Below, piece after piece: positions 11,001 through 25,100 of a stretch of DNA of 64,000 bases. Every line of letters starts with the position of its first letter. Within the stretch, counting starts at the first letter, position 1. Source of the DNA: Diadema setosum (taxonomy: Eukaryota > Echinodermata > Echinoidea > Diadematoida > Diadematidae); the NCBI GenBank assembly GCA_033980235.1, contig CM067062.1:13287991-13351990 (forward strand), in the 5' to 3' direction. A program made the translations under genes and the position numbers. Below the pieces are notes generated by a model. The model was given only the letters and a program-made list of their open reading frames with translations, was not told where the DNA came from and did not search any database.

Positions 11001-12490
11001 TGTACAAATGTGATATATATACAATGCTACATATCCATGTATTTCATTTATTCATAAGAAATATTGAAACGGCCTGGGCCACATTTTGATGGGTATGAAT
11101 ATGTAGCTTAGAATGTCAGCAACCTGACCTGACCACTCACATAGTGGCCCAGGCCGTAGGGGCCTGACAGTTAAAGGGACAGTGTATGTGCTTGTCATGT
11201 ACAAATGTCATATACATACAATGCTACGTATCCATGTATTTCATTTATTCATAAGAAATAGTGAAACGGCCTGGGCCACATTTTGGTGGATATGAATATG
11301 TAGCTAAGGATGTCAGCAACCTGACCTGACCACTCATATAGTGGCCCAGGCCGTAGGGGCCTGACAGTTAAAGGGACAGTGTACGTACTTGCCATGTACA
11401 AATGTCATATATATAATGCTACTTATTCATGTATTTCTTTTATTTATAAGAAATAGTGAAACGGCCTGGGCCACATTGGGGTGGGTATGAATATGTAGCT
11501 TAGGATGTTAGAAACCTGGCCTGACCACTCAGGTAGTGGCCCAGGCCGTAGGGGCCTGACAGTTAAAGGGACAGTGTATGTGCTTACCATGTACAAATGT
11601 CATATATACAATGCTACATATCCATGTATTTCATTTATTCATAAGAAATATTGAAACGGCCTGGGCCACATTTTGGTGGGTATCAATATGTAGCTTAGGA
11701 TGTTAGCAACCTGACCTGACCACTCACATAGTGGCCCAGGCCGTAGGGGCCTGACAGTTAAAGGGACAGTGTATGTGTTTGTCATGTAGAAATGTCATAT
11801 ATAAAATGCTCCTTATTCATGTATTTCTTTTATTTATAAGAAATAGTGAAACGGCCTGGGCCACATTTTGGTGGGTATCAATATGTAGCTTAGGATGTTA
11901 GCAACTTGACCTGACCACTCACATAGTGGCCCAGGCCGTATGGGCCTGACAGTTAAAGGGACAGTGTATGTGCTTGTCATGTTGAAATGTCATATATATA
12001 CAATGCTACATATCCATGTATTTCATTTGTTCATAAGAAATATTGAAACGGCCTGGGCCACATTTTGGTGGGTATGAATATGTAGCTTAGAATGTCAGCA
12101 ACATGACTTGACAACTCACATAGTGGCCCAGGCCGTAGGGGCCTGACAGTTAAAGGGACAGTGTATGTGCTTGTCATGTAGAAATGTCATATATATACAA
12201 TGCTACATATCCATGTATTTCATTTATTCATAAGAAATATTGAAACGGCCTGGGCCACATTTTGGTGGGTATCAATATGTAGCTTAGAATGTCAGCAACC
12301 TGACCTGACCACTCACATAGTGGCCCAGGCCGTAGGGGCCTGACAGTTAAAGGGACAGTGTATGTGCTTGTCATGTACAAATGTCATATACATACAATGC
12401 TACGTATCCATGTATTTCATTTATTCATAAGAAATAGTGAAACGGCCTGGGCCACATTTTGGTGGGTATGAATATGTAGCTTAGGATGGC
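8030..12490 (+). repeat. Higher-order repeat: 11 monomers (2,156 bp), two tandem copies
   Basis: Rare variants recur at a constant 2,156-base offset: GGATGGCAGCAACCTGACCT followed by AACAACTGAC at 8,173 and 10,329; CGTATGGGCC at 9,781 and 11,937; the TGGCCTGACC variant near 9,361 and 11,517; and ATAAAATGCTCC near 9,645 and 11,801. Every variant I compared between the two copies agreed except one base near 8,126/10,282. A partial third copy begins near 12,343 and switches pattern near 12,490. Confidence 0.9.
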
Positions 12491-15400
12491 AGTAAGCTGA
12501 CCTTACCACTCACATAGTGGCCCAGGCCGTAGGGGCCTGACAGTTAAAGGGACAGTGTATGTGCTTGCCATGTAGAAATGTCATATATATAATGCTACTT
12601 ATTCATGTATTTCTTTTATTTATAAGAAATATTGAAACGGCCTGGGCCACATTTTGGTGGGTATCAATATGTAGCTTAGGATGTTACCAACCTGACCTGA
12701 CCACTCACATAGTGGCCCAGGCCGTAGGGGCCTGACAGTTAAAGGGACAGTATATGTGCTTGCCATGTACAAATGTCATATATATAATGCTGCATATTCA
12801 TGTATTTCTTTTATTTATAAGAAATATTGAAACGGCCTGGGCCACATTGAGGTTGGTATGAATATGTAGGTTAGGATGTCAGCAACCTGACCTGACCACT
12901 CACATAGTGGCCCAGGCCGTAGGGGCCTGACAGTTAAAGGGACAGTGTATGTGCTTGTCATGTACAAATGTCATATACATACAATGCTACGTATCCATGT
13001 ATTTCATTTATTCATAAGAAATAGTGAAACGGCCTGGGCCACATTTTGGTGGGTATGAATATGTAGCTTAGGATGGCAGCAACCTGACCTGACAACTGAC
13101 ATAGTGGCCCAGGCCGTAGGGGCCTGACAGTTAAAGGGACAGTATATGTGCTTGCCATGTACAAATGTCATATATATAATGCTGCATATTCATGTATTTC
13201 TTTTATTTATAAACAATATTGAAACGGCCTGGGCCACATTGAGGTTGGTATGAATATGTAGCTTAGGATGTAAGTAAGCTGACCTGACCACTCACATAGT
13301 GGCTCAGGCCGTAGGGGCCTGACATTTAAAGGGACAGTGTATGTGCTTGTCATGTAGAAATGTCATATATATAATGCTACTTATTCATGTATTTCTTTTA
13401 TTTATAAGAAATATTGAAACGGCCTGGGCCACATTTTGGTGGGTATCAATATGTAGCTTAGGATGTTAGCAACCTGACCTGACCACTCACATAGTGGCCC
13501 AGGCCGTAGGGGCCTGACAGTTAAAGGGACAGTATATGTGCTTGCCATGTACAAATGTCATATATATAATGCTGCATATTCATGTATTTCTTTTATTTAT
13601 AAGAAATATTGAAACGGTCTGGGCCACATTGAGGTTGGTATGAATATGTAGCTTAGGATGTCAGCAACCTGACCTGACCACTCACATAGTGGCCCAGGCC
13701 GTAGGGGCCTGACAGTTAAAGGGACAGTGTACGTACTTGCCATGTACAAATGTCATATATATAATGCTACTTATTCATGTATTTCTTTTATTTATAAGAA
13801 ATAGTGAAACGGCCTGGGCCACATTGGGGTGGGTATGAATATGTAGCTTAGGATGTTAGAAACCTAACCTGACCACTCAGGTAGTGGCCCAGGCCGTAGG
13901 GGCCTGACAGTTAAAGGGACAGTGTATGTGCTTACCATGTACAAATGTCATATATTATACAATGCTACATATCCATGTATTTCATTTATTCATAAGAAAT
14001 ATTGAAACGGCCTGGGCCACACTTTGGTGGGTATCAATATGTAGCTTAGGATGTTAGCAACCTGACCTGACCACTCACATAGTGGCCCAGGCCGTAGGGG
14101 CCTGACAGTTAAAGGGACAGTGTATGTGCTTGTCATGTACAAATGTCATATACATACAATGCTACGTATCCATGTATTTCATTTATTCATAAGAAATAGT
14201 GAAACGGCCTGGGCCACATTTTGGTGGATATGAATATGTAGCTTAGGATGGCAGTAAGCTGACCTTACCACTCACATAGTGGCCCAGGCCGTAGGGGCCT
14301 GACAGTTAAAGGGACAGTGTATGTGCTTGCCATGTAGAAATGTCATATATATAATGCTACTTATTCATGTATTTCTTTTATTTATAAGAAATAGTGAAAC
14401 GGCCTGGGCCACATTTTGGTGGGTATGAATATGTAGCTTAGGTTGTTAGCAACCTGACCTGACCACTCACATAGTGGCCCAGGCCGTAGGGGCCTGACAG
14501 TTAAAGGGACAGTATATGTGCTTGCCATGTACTAATGTCATATATATAATGCTGCATATTCATGTATTTCTTTTATTTATAAGAAATATTGAAACGGCCT
14601 GGGCCACATTGAGGTTGGTATGAATATGTAGCTTAGGATATCAGCAACCTGACCTGACCACTCACATAGTGGCCCAGGCCGCAGGGGCCTGACAGTTAAA
14701 GGGACAGTTTATGTGCTTGTCATGTACAAATGTGATATATATACAATGCTACATATCCATGTATTTCATTTATTCATAAGAAATAGTGAAACGGCTTGGG
14801 CCACATTTTGGTGGATATGAATATGTAGCTAAGGATGTCAGCAACCTGACCTGACCACTCATATAGTGGCCCAGGGCGTAGGGGCCTGACAGTTAAAGGG
14901 ACAGTGTATGTACTTGCCATGTACAAATGTCATATATATAATGCTACTTATTCATGTATTTCTTTTATTTATAAGAAATAGTGAAACGGCCTGGGCCACA
15001 TTGGGGTGGGTATGAATATGTAGCTTAGGATGTTAGAAACCTGACCTGACCACTCAGGTAGTGGCCCAGGCCGTAGGGGCCTGACAGTTAAAGGGACAGT
15101 GTATGTGCTTACCATGTACAAATGTCATATATATAATGCTACATATCCATGTATTTAATTTATTCATAAGAAATAGTGAAACGGCCTGGGCCACATTTTG
15201 GTTGGTATCAATATGTAGCTTAGGATGTTAACAACCTGACCTGACCACTCACATAGTGGCCCAGGCCGTAGGGGCCTGACAGTTAAAGGGACAGTGTATG
15301 TGCTTGTCATGTAGAAATGTCATATATATAATGCTCCTTATTCATGTATTTCTTTTATTTATAAGAAATAGTGAAACGGCCTGGGCCACATTTTGGTGGG

Positions 15401-18400
15401 TATCAATATGTAGCTTAGGATGTTAGTAAGCTGACCTGACCACTCACATAGTGGCCCAGGCCGTATGGGCCTGACAGTTAAAGGGACAGTGTATGTGCTT
15501 GTCATGTTGAAATGTCATATATATACAATGCTACATATCCATGTATTTCATTTGTTCATAAGAAATATTGAAACGGCCTGGGCCACATTTTGGTGGGTAT
15601 GAATATGTAGCTTAGAATGTCAGCAACATGACTTGACAACTCACATAGTGGCCCAGGCCGTAGGGGCCTGACAGTTAAAGGGACAGTGTATGTGCTTGTC
15701 ATGTAGAAATGTCATATATATACAATGCTACATATCCATGTATTTCATTTATTCATAAGAAATATTGAAACGGCCTGGGCCACATTTTGGTGGGTATCAA
15801 TATGTAGCTTAGAATGTCAGCAACCTGACCTGACCACTCACATAGTGGCCCAGGCCGTAGGGGCCTGACAGTTAAAGGGACAGTGTATGTGCTTGTCATG
15901 TACAAATGTCATATACATACAATGCTACGTATCCATGTATTTCATTTATTCATAAGAAATAGTGAAACGGCCTGGGCCACATTTTGGTGGGTATGAATAT
16001 GTAGCTTAGGATGGCAGTAAGCTGACCTTACCACTCACATAGTGGCCCAGGCCGTAGGGGCCTGACAGTTAAAGGGACAGTGTATGTGCTTGCCATGTAG
16101 AAATGTCATATACATAATGCTACTTATTCATGTATTTCTTTTATTTATAAGAAATATTGAAACGGCCTGGGCCACATTTTGGTGGGTATCAATATGTAGC
16201 TTAGGATGTTACCAACCTGACCTGACCACTCACATAGTGGCCCAGGCCGTAGGGGCCTGACAGTTAAAGGGACAGTATATGTGCTTGCCATGTACAAATG
16301 TCATATATATAATGCTGCATATTCATGTATTTCTTTTATTTATAAGAAATATTGAAACGGCCTGGGCCACATTGAGGTTGGTATGAATATGTAGGTTAGG
16401 ATGTCAGCAACCTGACCTGACCACTCACATAGTGGCCCAGGCCGTAGGGGCCTGACAGTTAAAGGGACAGTGTATGTGCTTGTCATGTACAAATGTCATA
16501 TACATACAATGCTACGTATCCATGTATTTCATTTATTCATAAGAAATAGTGAAACGGCCTGGGCCACATTTTGGTGGGTATGAATATGTAGCTTAGGATG
16601 GCAGCAACCTGACCTGACAACTGACATAGTGGCCCAGGCCGTAGGGGCCTGACAGTTAAAGGGACAGTATATGTGCTTGCCATGTACAAATGTCATATAT
16701 ATAATGCTGCATATTCATGTATTTCTTTTATTTATAAACAATATTGAAACGGCCTGGGCCACATTGAGGTTGGTATGAATATGTAGCTTAGGATGTAAGT
16801 AAGCTGACCTGACCACTCACATAGTGGCTCAGGCCGTAGGGGCCTGACATTTAAAGGGACAGTGTATGTGCTTGTCATGTAGAAATGTCATATATATAAT
16901 GCTACTTATTCATGTATTTCTTTTATTTATAAGAAATATTGAAACGGCCTGGGCCACATTTTGGTGGGTATCAATATGTAGCTTAGGATGTTAGCAACCT
17001 GACCTGACCACTCACATAGTGGCCCAGGCCGTAGGGGCCTGACAGTTAAAGGGACAGTATATGTGCTTGCCATGTACAAATGTCATATATATAATGCTGC
17101 ATATTCATGTATTTCTTTTATTTATAAGAAATATTGAAACGGTCTGGGCCACATTGAGGTTGGTATGAATATGTAGCTTAGGATGTCAGCAACCTGACCT
17201 GACCACTCACATAGTGGCCCAGGCCGTAGGGGCCTGACAGTTAAAGGGACAGTGTACGTACTTGCCATGTACAAATGTCATATATATAATGCTACTTATT
17301 CATGTATTTCTTTTATTTATAAGAAATAGTGAAACGGCCTGGGCCACATTGGGGTGGGTATGAATATGTAGCTTAGGATGTTAGAAACCTAACCTGACCA
17401 CTCAGGTAGTGGCCCAGGCCGTAGGGGCCTGACAGTTAAAGGGACAGTGTATGTGCTTACCATGTACAAATGTCATATATTATACAATGCTACATATCCA
17501 TGTATTTCATTTATTCATAAGAAATATTGAAACGGCCTGGGCCACACTTTGGTGGGTATCAATATGTAGCTTAGGATGTTAGCAACCTGACCTGACCACT
17601 CACATAGTGGCCCAGGCCGTAGGGGCCTGACAGTTAAAGGGACAGTGTATGTGCTTGTCATGTACAAATGTCATATACATACAATGCTACGTATCCATGT
17701 ATTTCATTTATTCATAAGAAATAGTGAAACGGCCTGGGCCACATTTTGGTGGATATGAATATGTAGCTTAGGATGGCAGTAAGCTGACCTTACCACTCAC
17801 ATAGTGGCCCAGGCCGTAGGGGCCTGACAGTTAAAGGGACAGTGTATGTGCTTGCCATGTAGAAATGTCATATATATAATGCTACTTATTCATGTATTTC
17901 TTTTATTTATAAGAAATAGTGAAACGGCCTGGGCCACATTTTGGTGGGTATGAATATGTAGCTTAGGATGTTAGCAACCTGACCTGACCACTCACATAGT
18001 GGCCCAGGCCGTAGGGGCCTGACAGTTAAAGGGACAGTATATGTGCTTGCCATGTACTAATGTCATATATATAATGCTGCATATTCATGTATTTCTTTTA
18101 TTTATAAGAAATATTGAAACGGCCTGGGCCACATTGAGGTTGGTATGAATATGTAGCTTAGGATGTCAGCAACCTGACCTGACCACTCACATAGTGGCCC
18201 AGGCCGCAGGGGCCTGACAGTTAAAGGGACAGTTTATGTGCTTGTCATGTACAAATGTGATATATATACAATGCTACATATCCATGTATTTCATTTATTC
18301 ATAAGAAATAGTGAAACGGCTTGGGCCACATTTTGGTGGATATGAATATGTAGCTAAGGATGTCAGCAACCTGACCTGACCACTCATATAGTGGCCCAGG

Positions 18401-18945
18401 GCGTAGGGGCCTGACAGTTAAAGGGACAGTGTATGTACTTGCCATGTACAAATGTCATATATATAATGCTACTTATTCATGTATTTCTTTTATTTATAAG
18501 AAATAGTGAAACGGCCTGGGCCACATTGGGGTGGGTATGAATATGTAGCTTAGGATGTTAGAAACCTGACCTGACCACTCAGGTAGTGGCCCAGGCCGTA
18601 GGGGCCTGACAGTTAAAGGGACAGTGTATGTGCTTACCATGTACAAATGTCATATATATAATGCTACATATCCATGTATTTAATTTATTCATAAGAAATA
18701 TTGAAACGGCCTGGGCCACATTTTGGTTGGTATCAATATGTAGCTTAGGATGTTAACAACCTGACCTGACCACTCACATAGTGGCCCAGGCCGTAGGGGC
18801 CTGACAGTTAAAGGGACAGTGTATGTGCTTGTCATGTAGAAATGTCATATATATAATGCTCCTTATTCATGTATTTCTTTTATTTATAAGAAATAGTGAA
18901 ACGGCCTGGGCCACATTTTGGTGGGTATCAATATGTAGCTTAGGA
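11920..18945 (+). repeat. Higher-order repeat: 18 monomers (3,525 bp), two tandem copies
   Basis: A 3,525-base offset links ATGGCAGTAAGCTGACCTTA at 12,486 and 16,011, the GGCTCAGGCCGTAGG variant near 13,303 and 16,828, the TATTATACAATG variant near 13,954 and 17,479, the CCGCAGGGG variant near 14,680 and 18,205, and CCAGGGCGTAGG near 14,873 and 18,398. Single differences (GGTTGTTAGC at 14,441 against GGATGTTAGC at 17,966) show slight divergence. Agreement stops near 18,945. The left copy overlaps the end of the 2,156-bp block, so the 18-mer arose on top of it. Confidence 0.88.
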
Positions 18946-19179
18946 TGTTAGCAACCTGACCTGACCACTCACATAGTGGCCCAGGCCGTAGGGGCCTGAC
19001 AGTTAAAGGGACAGTGTATGTGCTTGTCATGTAGAAATGTCATATATATACAATGCTACATATCCATGTATTTCATTTGTTCATAAGAAATATTGAAACG
19101 GCCTGGGCCACATTTTGGTGGGTATAAATATGTAGCTTAGAATGTCAGCAACATGACCTGACCACTCACATAGTGGCCC

Positions 19180-21640
19180 AGGCCGTAGGGGCCTGACAGT
19201 TAAAGGGACAGTGTATGTGCTCGTCATGTACAAATGTCATATATATACAATTCTACGTATCCATGTATTTCATTTATTCATAAGAAATAGTGAAACGGCC
19301 TGGGCCACATTTTGGTGGATATGAATATGTAGCTTAGGATGGCAGCAACCTGACCTGACAACTGACATAGTGGCCCAGACCGTAGGGGCCTGACAGTTAA
19401 AGGGACAGTATATGTGCTTGCCATGTACAAATGTCATATATATAATGCTGCATATTCATGTATTTCTTTTATTTATAAGAAATATTGAAACGGCCTGGGC
19501 CACATTGAGGTTGGTATGAATATGTAGCTTAGGATGTCAGTAAGCTGACCTTACCACTCACATAGTGGCCCAGGCCGTAGGGGCCTGACAGTTAAAGGGA
19601 CAGTGTATGTGCTTGCCATGTAGAAATGTCATATATATAATGCTACTTATTCATGTATTTCTTTTATTTATAAGAAATAGTGAAACGGCCTGGGCCACAT
19701 TTTGGTGGGTATCAATATGTAGCTTAGGATGTTAGCAACCTGACCTGACCACTCACATAGTGGCCCAGGCCGTAGGGGCCTGACAGTTAAAGGGACAGTA
19801 TATGTGCTTGCCATGTACAAATGTCATATATATAATGCTGCATATTCATGTATTTCTTTTATTTATAAGAAATATTGAAACGGCCTGGGCCACATTGAGG
19901 TTGGTATGAATATGTAGGTTAGGATGTCAGAAACCTGACCTGACCACTCACATAGTGGCCCAGGCCGTCGGGGCCTGACAGTTAAAGGGACAGTGTATGT
20001 GCTTGTCATGTACAAATGTGATATATATACAATGCTACATATCCATGTACTTCATTTATTCATAAGAAATAGTGAAACGGCCTGGGCCACATTTTGGTGG
20101 ATATGAATATGTAGCTAAGGATGTCAGCAACCTGACCTGACCACTCATATAGTGGCCCAGGCCGTAGGGGCCTGACAGTTAAAGGGACAGTGTATGTAGT
20201 TGCCATGTACAAACGTCATATATATAATGCTACTTATTCATGTATTTCTTTTATTTATAAGAAATAGTGAAACGGCCTGGGCCACATTTTGGTGGGTATG
20301 AATATGTAGCTTAGGATGTTAGCAACCTGACCTGACCACTCACATAGTGGCCCAGGCCGTAGGGGCCTGACAGTTAAAGGGACAGTGTATGTGCTTGTCA
20401 TGTAGAAATGTCATATATATACAATGCTACATATCCATGTATTTCATTTGTTCATAAGAAATATTGAAACGGCCTGGGCCACATTTTGGTGGGTATGAAT
20501 ATGTAGCTTAGAATGTCAGCAACATGACCTGACCACTCACATAGTGGCCCAGGCCGTAGGGGCCTGACAGTTAAAGGGACAGTGTATGTGCTCGTCATGT
20601 ACAAATGTCATATATATACAATGCTACGTATCCATGTATTTCATTTATTCATAAGAAATAGTGAAACGGCCTGGGCCATATTTTGGTGGATATGAATATG
20701 TAGCTTAGGATGGCAGCAACCTGACCTGACAACTGACATAGTGGCCCAGGCCGTAGGGGCCTGACAGTTAAAGGGACAGTATATGTGCTTGCCATGTACA
20801 AATGTCATATATATAATGCTGCATATTCATGTATTTCTTTTATTTATAAGAAATATTGAAACGGCCTGGGCCACATTGAGGTTGGTATGAATATGTACCT
20901 TAGGATGTCAGTAAGCTGACCTTACCACTCACATAGTGGCCCAGGCCGTAGGGGCCTGACAGTTAAAGGGACAGTGTATGTGCTTGCCATGTAGAAATGT
21001 CATATATATAATGCTACTTATTCATGTATTTCTTTTATTTATAAGAAATAGTGAAACGGATTGGGCCACATTTTGGTGGGTATCAATATGTAGCTTAGGA
21101 TGTTAGCAACCTGACCTGACCACTCACATAGTGGCCCAGGCCGTAGGGGCCTGACAGTTAAAGGGACAGTATATGTGCTTGCCATGTACAAATGTCATAT
21201 ATATAATGCTGCATATTCATGTATTTCTTTTATTTATAAGAAATATTGAAACGGCCTGGGCCACATTGAGGTTGGTATGAATATGTAGGTTAGGATGTCA
21301 GAAACCTGACCTGACCACTCACATAGTGGCCCAGGCCGTCGGGGCCTGACAGTTAAAGGGACAGTGTATGTGCTTGTCATGTACAAATGTGATATATATA
21401 CAATGCTACATATCCATGTACTTCATTTATTCATAAGAAATAGTGAAACGGCCTGGGCCACATTTTGGTGGATATGAATATGTAGCTAAGGATGTCAGCA
21501 ACCTGACCTGACCACTCATATAGTGGCCCAGGCCGTAGGGGCCTGACAGTTAAAGAGACAGTGTATGTACTTGCCATGTACAAACGTCATATATATAATG
21601 CTACTTATTCATGTATTTCTTTTATTTATAAGAAATAGTG
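19180..21640 (+). repeat. Higher-order repeat: 7 monomers (1,371 bp), duplicated
   Basis: The variants GGATGGCAGC at 19,337 and 20,708, and CGTCGGGGCC at 19,966 and 21,337, are each 1,371 bases apart, as is the CCATGTACTTCA variant near 20,043 and 21,414. Outer limits are approximate. Confidence 0.8.
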
Positions 21641-22149
21641 AAACGGCCTGGGCCACATTGGGGTGGGTATGAATATGTAGCTTAGGATGTTAGCAACCTG
21701 ACCTGACCACTCAGGTAGTGGCCCAGGCCGTAGGGGCCTGACAGTTAAAGGGACAGTGTATGTGCTTACCATGTACAAATGTCATATATACAATGCTACA
21801 TATCCATGTATTTCATTTATTCATAAGAAATATTGAAACGGCCTGGGCCACATTTTGGTGGGTATCAATATGTAGCTTACGATGTTAGCAACCTGACCTT
21901 ACCACTCACATAGTGGCCCAGGCCGTAGGGGCCTGACAGTTAAAGGGACAGTGTATGTGCTTGTCATGTAGAAATGTCATATATATAATGCTCCTTATTC
22001 ATGTATTTCTTTTATTTATAAGAAATAGTGAAACGGCCTGGGCCACATTGAGGTGGGTATCAAAATGTAGCTTAGGATGTTAGCAACCTGACCTGACCAC
22101 TCACATAGTGGCCCAGGCCGTAGGGGCCTGACAGTTAAAGGGACAGTGT

Positions 22150-25100
22150 ATGTGCTTGTCATGTACAAATGTGATATATATACAATGCTACATATCCATG
22201 TATTTCATTTATTCATAAGAAATATTGAAACGGCCTGGGCCACATTTTGGTGGGTATGAATATGTAGGTTAGAATGTCAGCAACCTGACCTGACCACTCA
22301 CATAGTGGCCCAGGCCGTAGGGGCCTGACAGTTAAAGGGACAGTGTATGTGCTTGTCATGTACAAATGTCATATACATACAATGCTACGTATCCATGTAT
22401 TTCATTTATTCATAAGAAATAGTGAAACGGCCTGGGCCACATTTTGGTGGGTATGAATATGTAGCTTAGGATGGCAGCAACCTGACCTAACAACTGACAT
22501 AGTGGCCCAGGCCGTAGGGGCCTGACAGTTAAAGGGACAGTATATGTGCTTGCCATGTACAAATGTCATATATATAATGCTGCATATTCATGTATTTCTT
22601 TTATTTATAAACAATATTGAAACGGCCTGGGCCACATTGAGGTTGGTATGAATATGTAGCTTAGGATGTCAGTAAGCTGACCTGACCACTCACATAGTGG
22701 CCCAGGCCGTAGGGGCCTGACAGTTAAAGGGACAGTGTATGTGCTTGTCATGTAGAAATGTCATATATATAATGCTACTTATTCATGTATTTCTTTTATT
22801 TATAAGAAATATTGAAACGGCCTGGGCCACATTTTGGTGGGTATCAATATGTAGCTTAGGATGTTAGCAACCTGACCTGACCACTCATATAGTGGCCCAG
22901 GCCGTAGGGGCCTGACAGTTAAAGGGAGAGTATATGTGCTTGCCATGTACAAATGTCATATATATAATGCTGCATATTCATGTATTTCTTTTATTTATAA
23001 GAAATATTGAAACGGTCTGGGCCACATTGAGGTTGGTATGAATATGTAGCTTAGGATGTCAGCAACCTGACCTGACCACTCACATAGTGGCCCAGGCCGT
23101 AGGGGCCTGACAGTTAAAGGGACAGTGTATGTGCTTGTCATGTACAAATGTGATATATATACAATGCTACATATCCATGTATTTCATTTATTCATAAGAA
23201 ATATTGAAACGGCCTGGGCCACATTTTGATGGGTATGAATATGTAGCTTAGAATGTCAGCAACCTGACCTGACCACTCACATAGTGGCCCAGGCCGTAGG
23301 GGCCTGACAGTTAAAGGGACAGTGTATGTGCTTGTCATGTACAAATGTCATATACATACAATGCTACGTATCCATGTATTTCATTTATTCATAAGAAATA
23401 GTGAAACGGCCTGGGCCACATTTTGGTGGATATAAATATGTAGCTAAGGATGTCAGCAACCTGACCTGACCACTCATATAGTGGCCCAGGCCGTAGGGGC
23501 CTGACAGTTAAAGGGACAGTGTACGTACTTGCCATGTACAAATGTCATATATATAATGCTACTTATTCATGTATTTCTTTTATTTATAAGAAATAGTGAA
23601 ACGGCCTGGGCCACATTGGGGTGGGTATGAATATGTAGCTTAGGATGTTAGAAACCTGACCTGACCACTCAGGTAGTGGCCCAGGCCGTAGGGGCCTGAC
23701 AGTTAAAGGGACAGTGTATGTGCTTACCATGTACAAATGTCATATATACAATGCTACATATCCATGTATTTCATTTATTCATAAGAAATATTGAAACGGC
23801 CTGGGCCACATTTTGGTGGGTATCAATATGTAGCTTAGGATGTTAGCAACCTGACCTGACCACTCACATAGTGGCCCAGGCCGTAGGGGCCTGACAGTTA
23901 AAGGGACAGTGTATGTGTTTGTCATGTAGAAATGTCATATATATAATGCTCCTTATTCATGTATTTCTTTTATTTATAAGAAATAGTGAGACGGCCTGGG
24001 CCACATTTTGGTGGGTATCAATATGTAGCTTAGGATGTTAGCAACCTGACCTGACCACTCACATAGTGGCCCAGGCCGTAGGGGCCTGACAGTTAAAGGG
24101 ACAGTGTATGTGCTTGTCATGTTGAAATGTCATATATATACAATGCTACATATCCAAGTATTTCATTTGTTCATAAGAAATATTGAAACGGCCTGGGCCA
24201 CATTTTGGTGGGTATGAATATGTAGCTTAGAATGTCAGGAACATGACTTGACAACTCACATAGTGGCCCAGGCCGTAGGGGCCTGACAGTTAAAGGGACA
24301 GTGTATGTGCTTGTCATGTAGAAATGTCATATATATACAATGCTACATATCCATGTATTTCATTTATTCATAAGAAATATTGAAACGGCCTGGGCCAAAT
24401 TTTGGTGGGTATGAATATGTAGCTTAGAATGTCAGCAACCTGACCTGACCACTCACATAGTGGCCCAGGCCGTAGGGGCCTTACAGTTAAAGGGACAGTG
24501 TATGTGCTTGTCATGTAGAAATGTCATATATATAATGCTACTTATTCATGTATTTCTTTTATTTATAAGAAATATTGAAACGGCCTGGGCCACATTTTGG
24601 TGGGTATCAATATGTAGCTTAGGATGTTAGCAACCTGACCTGACCACTCACATAGTGGCCCAGGCCGTAGGGGCCTGACAGTTAAAGGGACAGTATATGT
24701 GCTTGCCATGTACAAATGTCATATATATAATGCTGCATATTCATGTATTTCTTTTATTTATAAGAAATATTGAAACGGCCTGGGCCACATTGAGGTTGGT
24801 ATGAATATGTAGGTTAGGATGTCAGCAACCTGACCTGACCACTCACATAGTGGCCCAGGCCGTAGGGGCCTGACAGTTAAAGGGACAGTGTATGTGCTTG
24901 TCATGTACAAATGTCATATACATACAATGCTACGTATCCATGTATTTCATTTATTCATAAGAAATAGTGAAACGGCCTGGGCCACATTTTGGTGGGTATG
25001 AATATGTAGCTTAGGATGGCAGCAACCTGACCTGACAACTGACATAGTGGCCCAGGCCGTAGGGGCCTGACAGTTAAAGGGACAGTATATGTGCTTGCCA

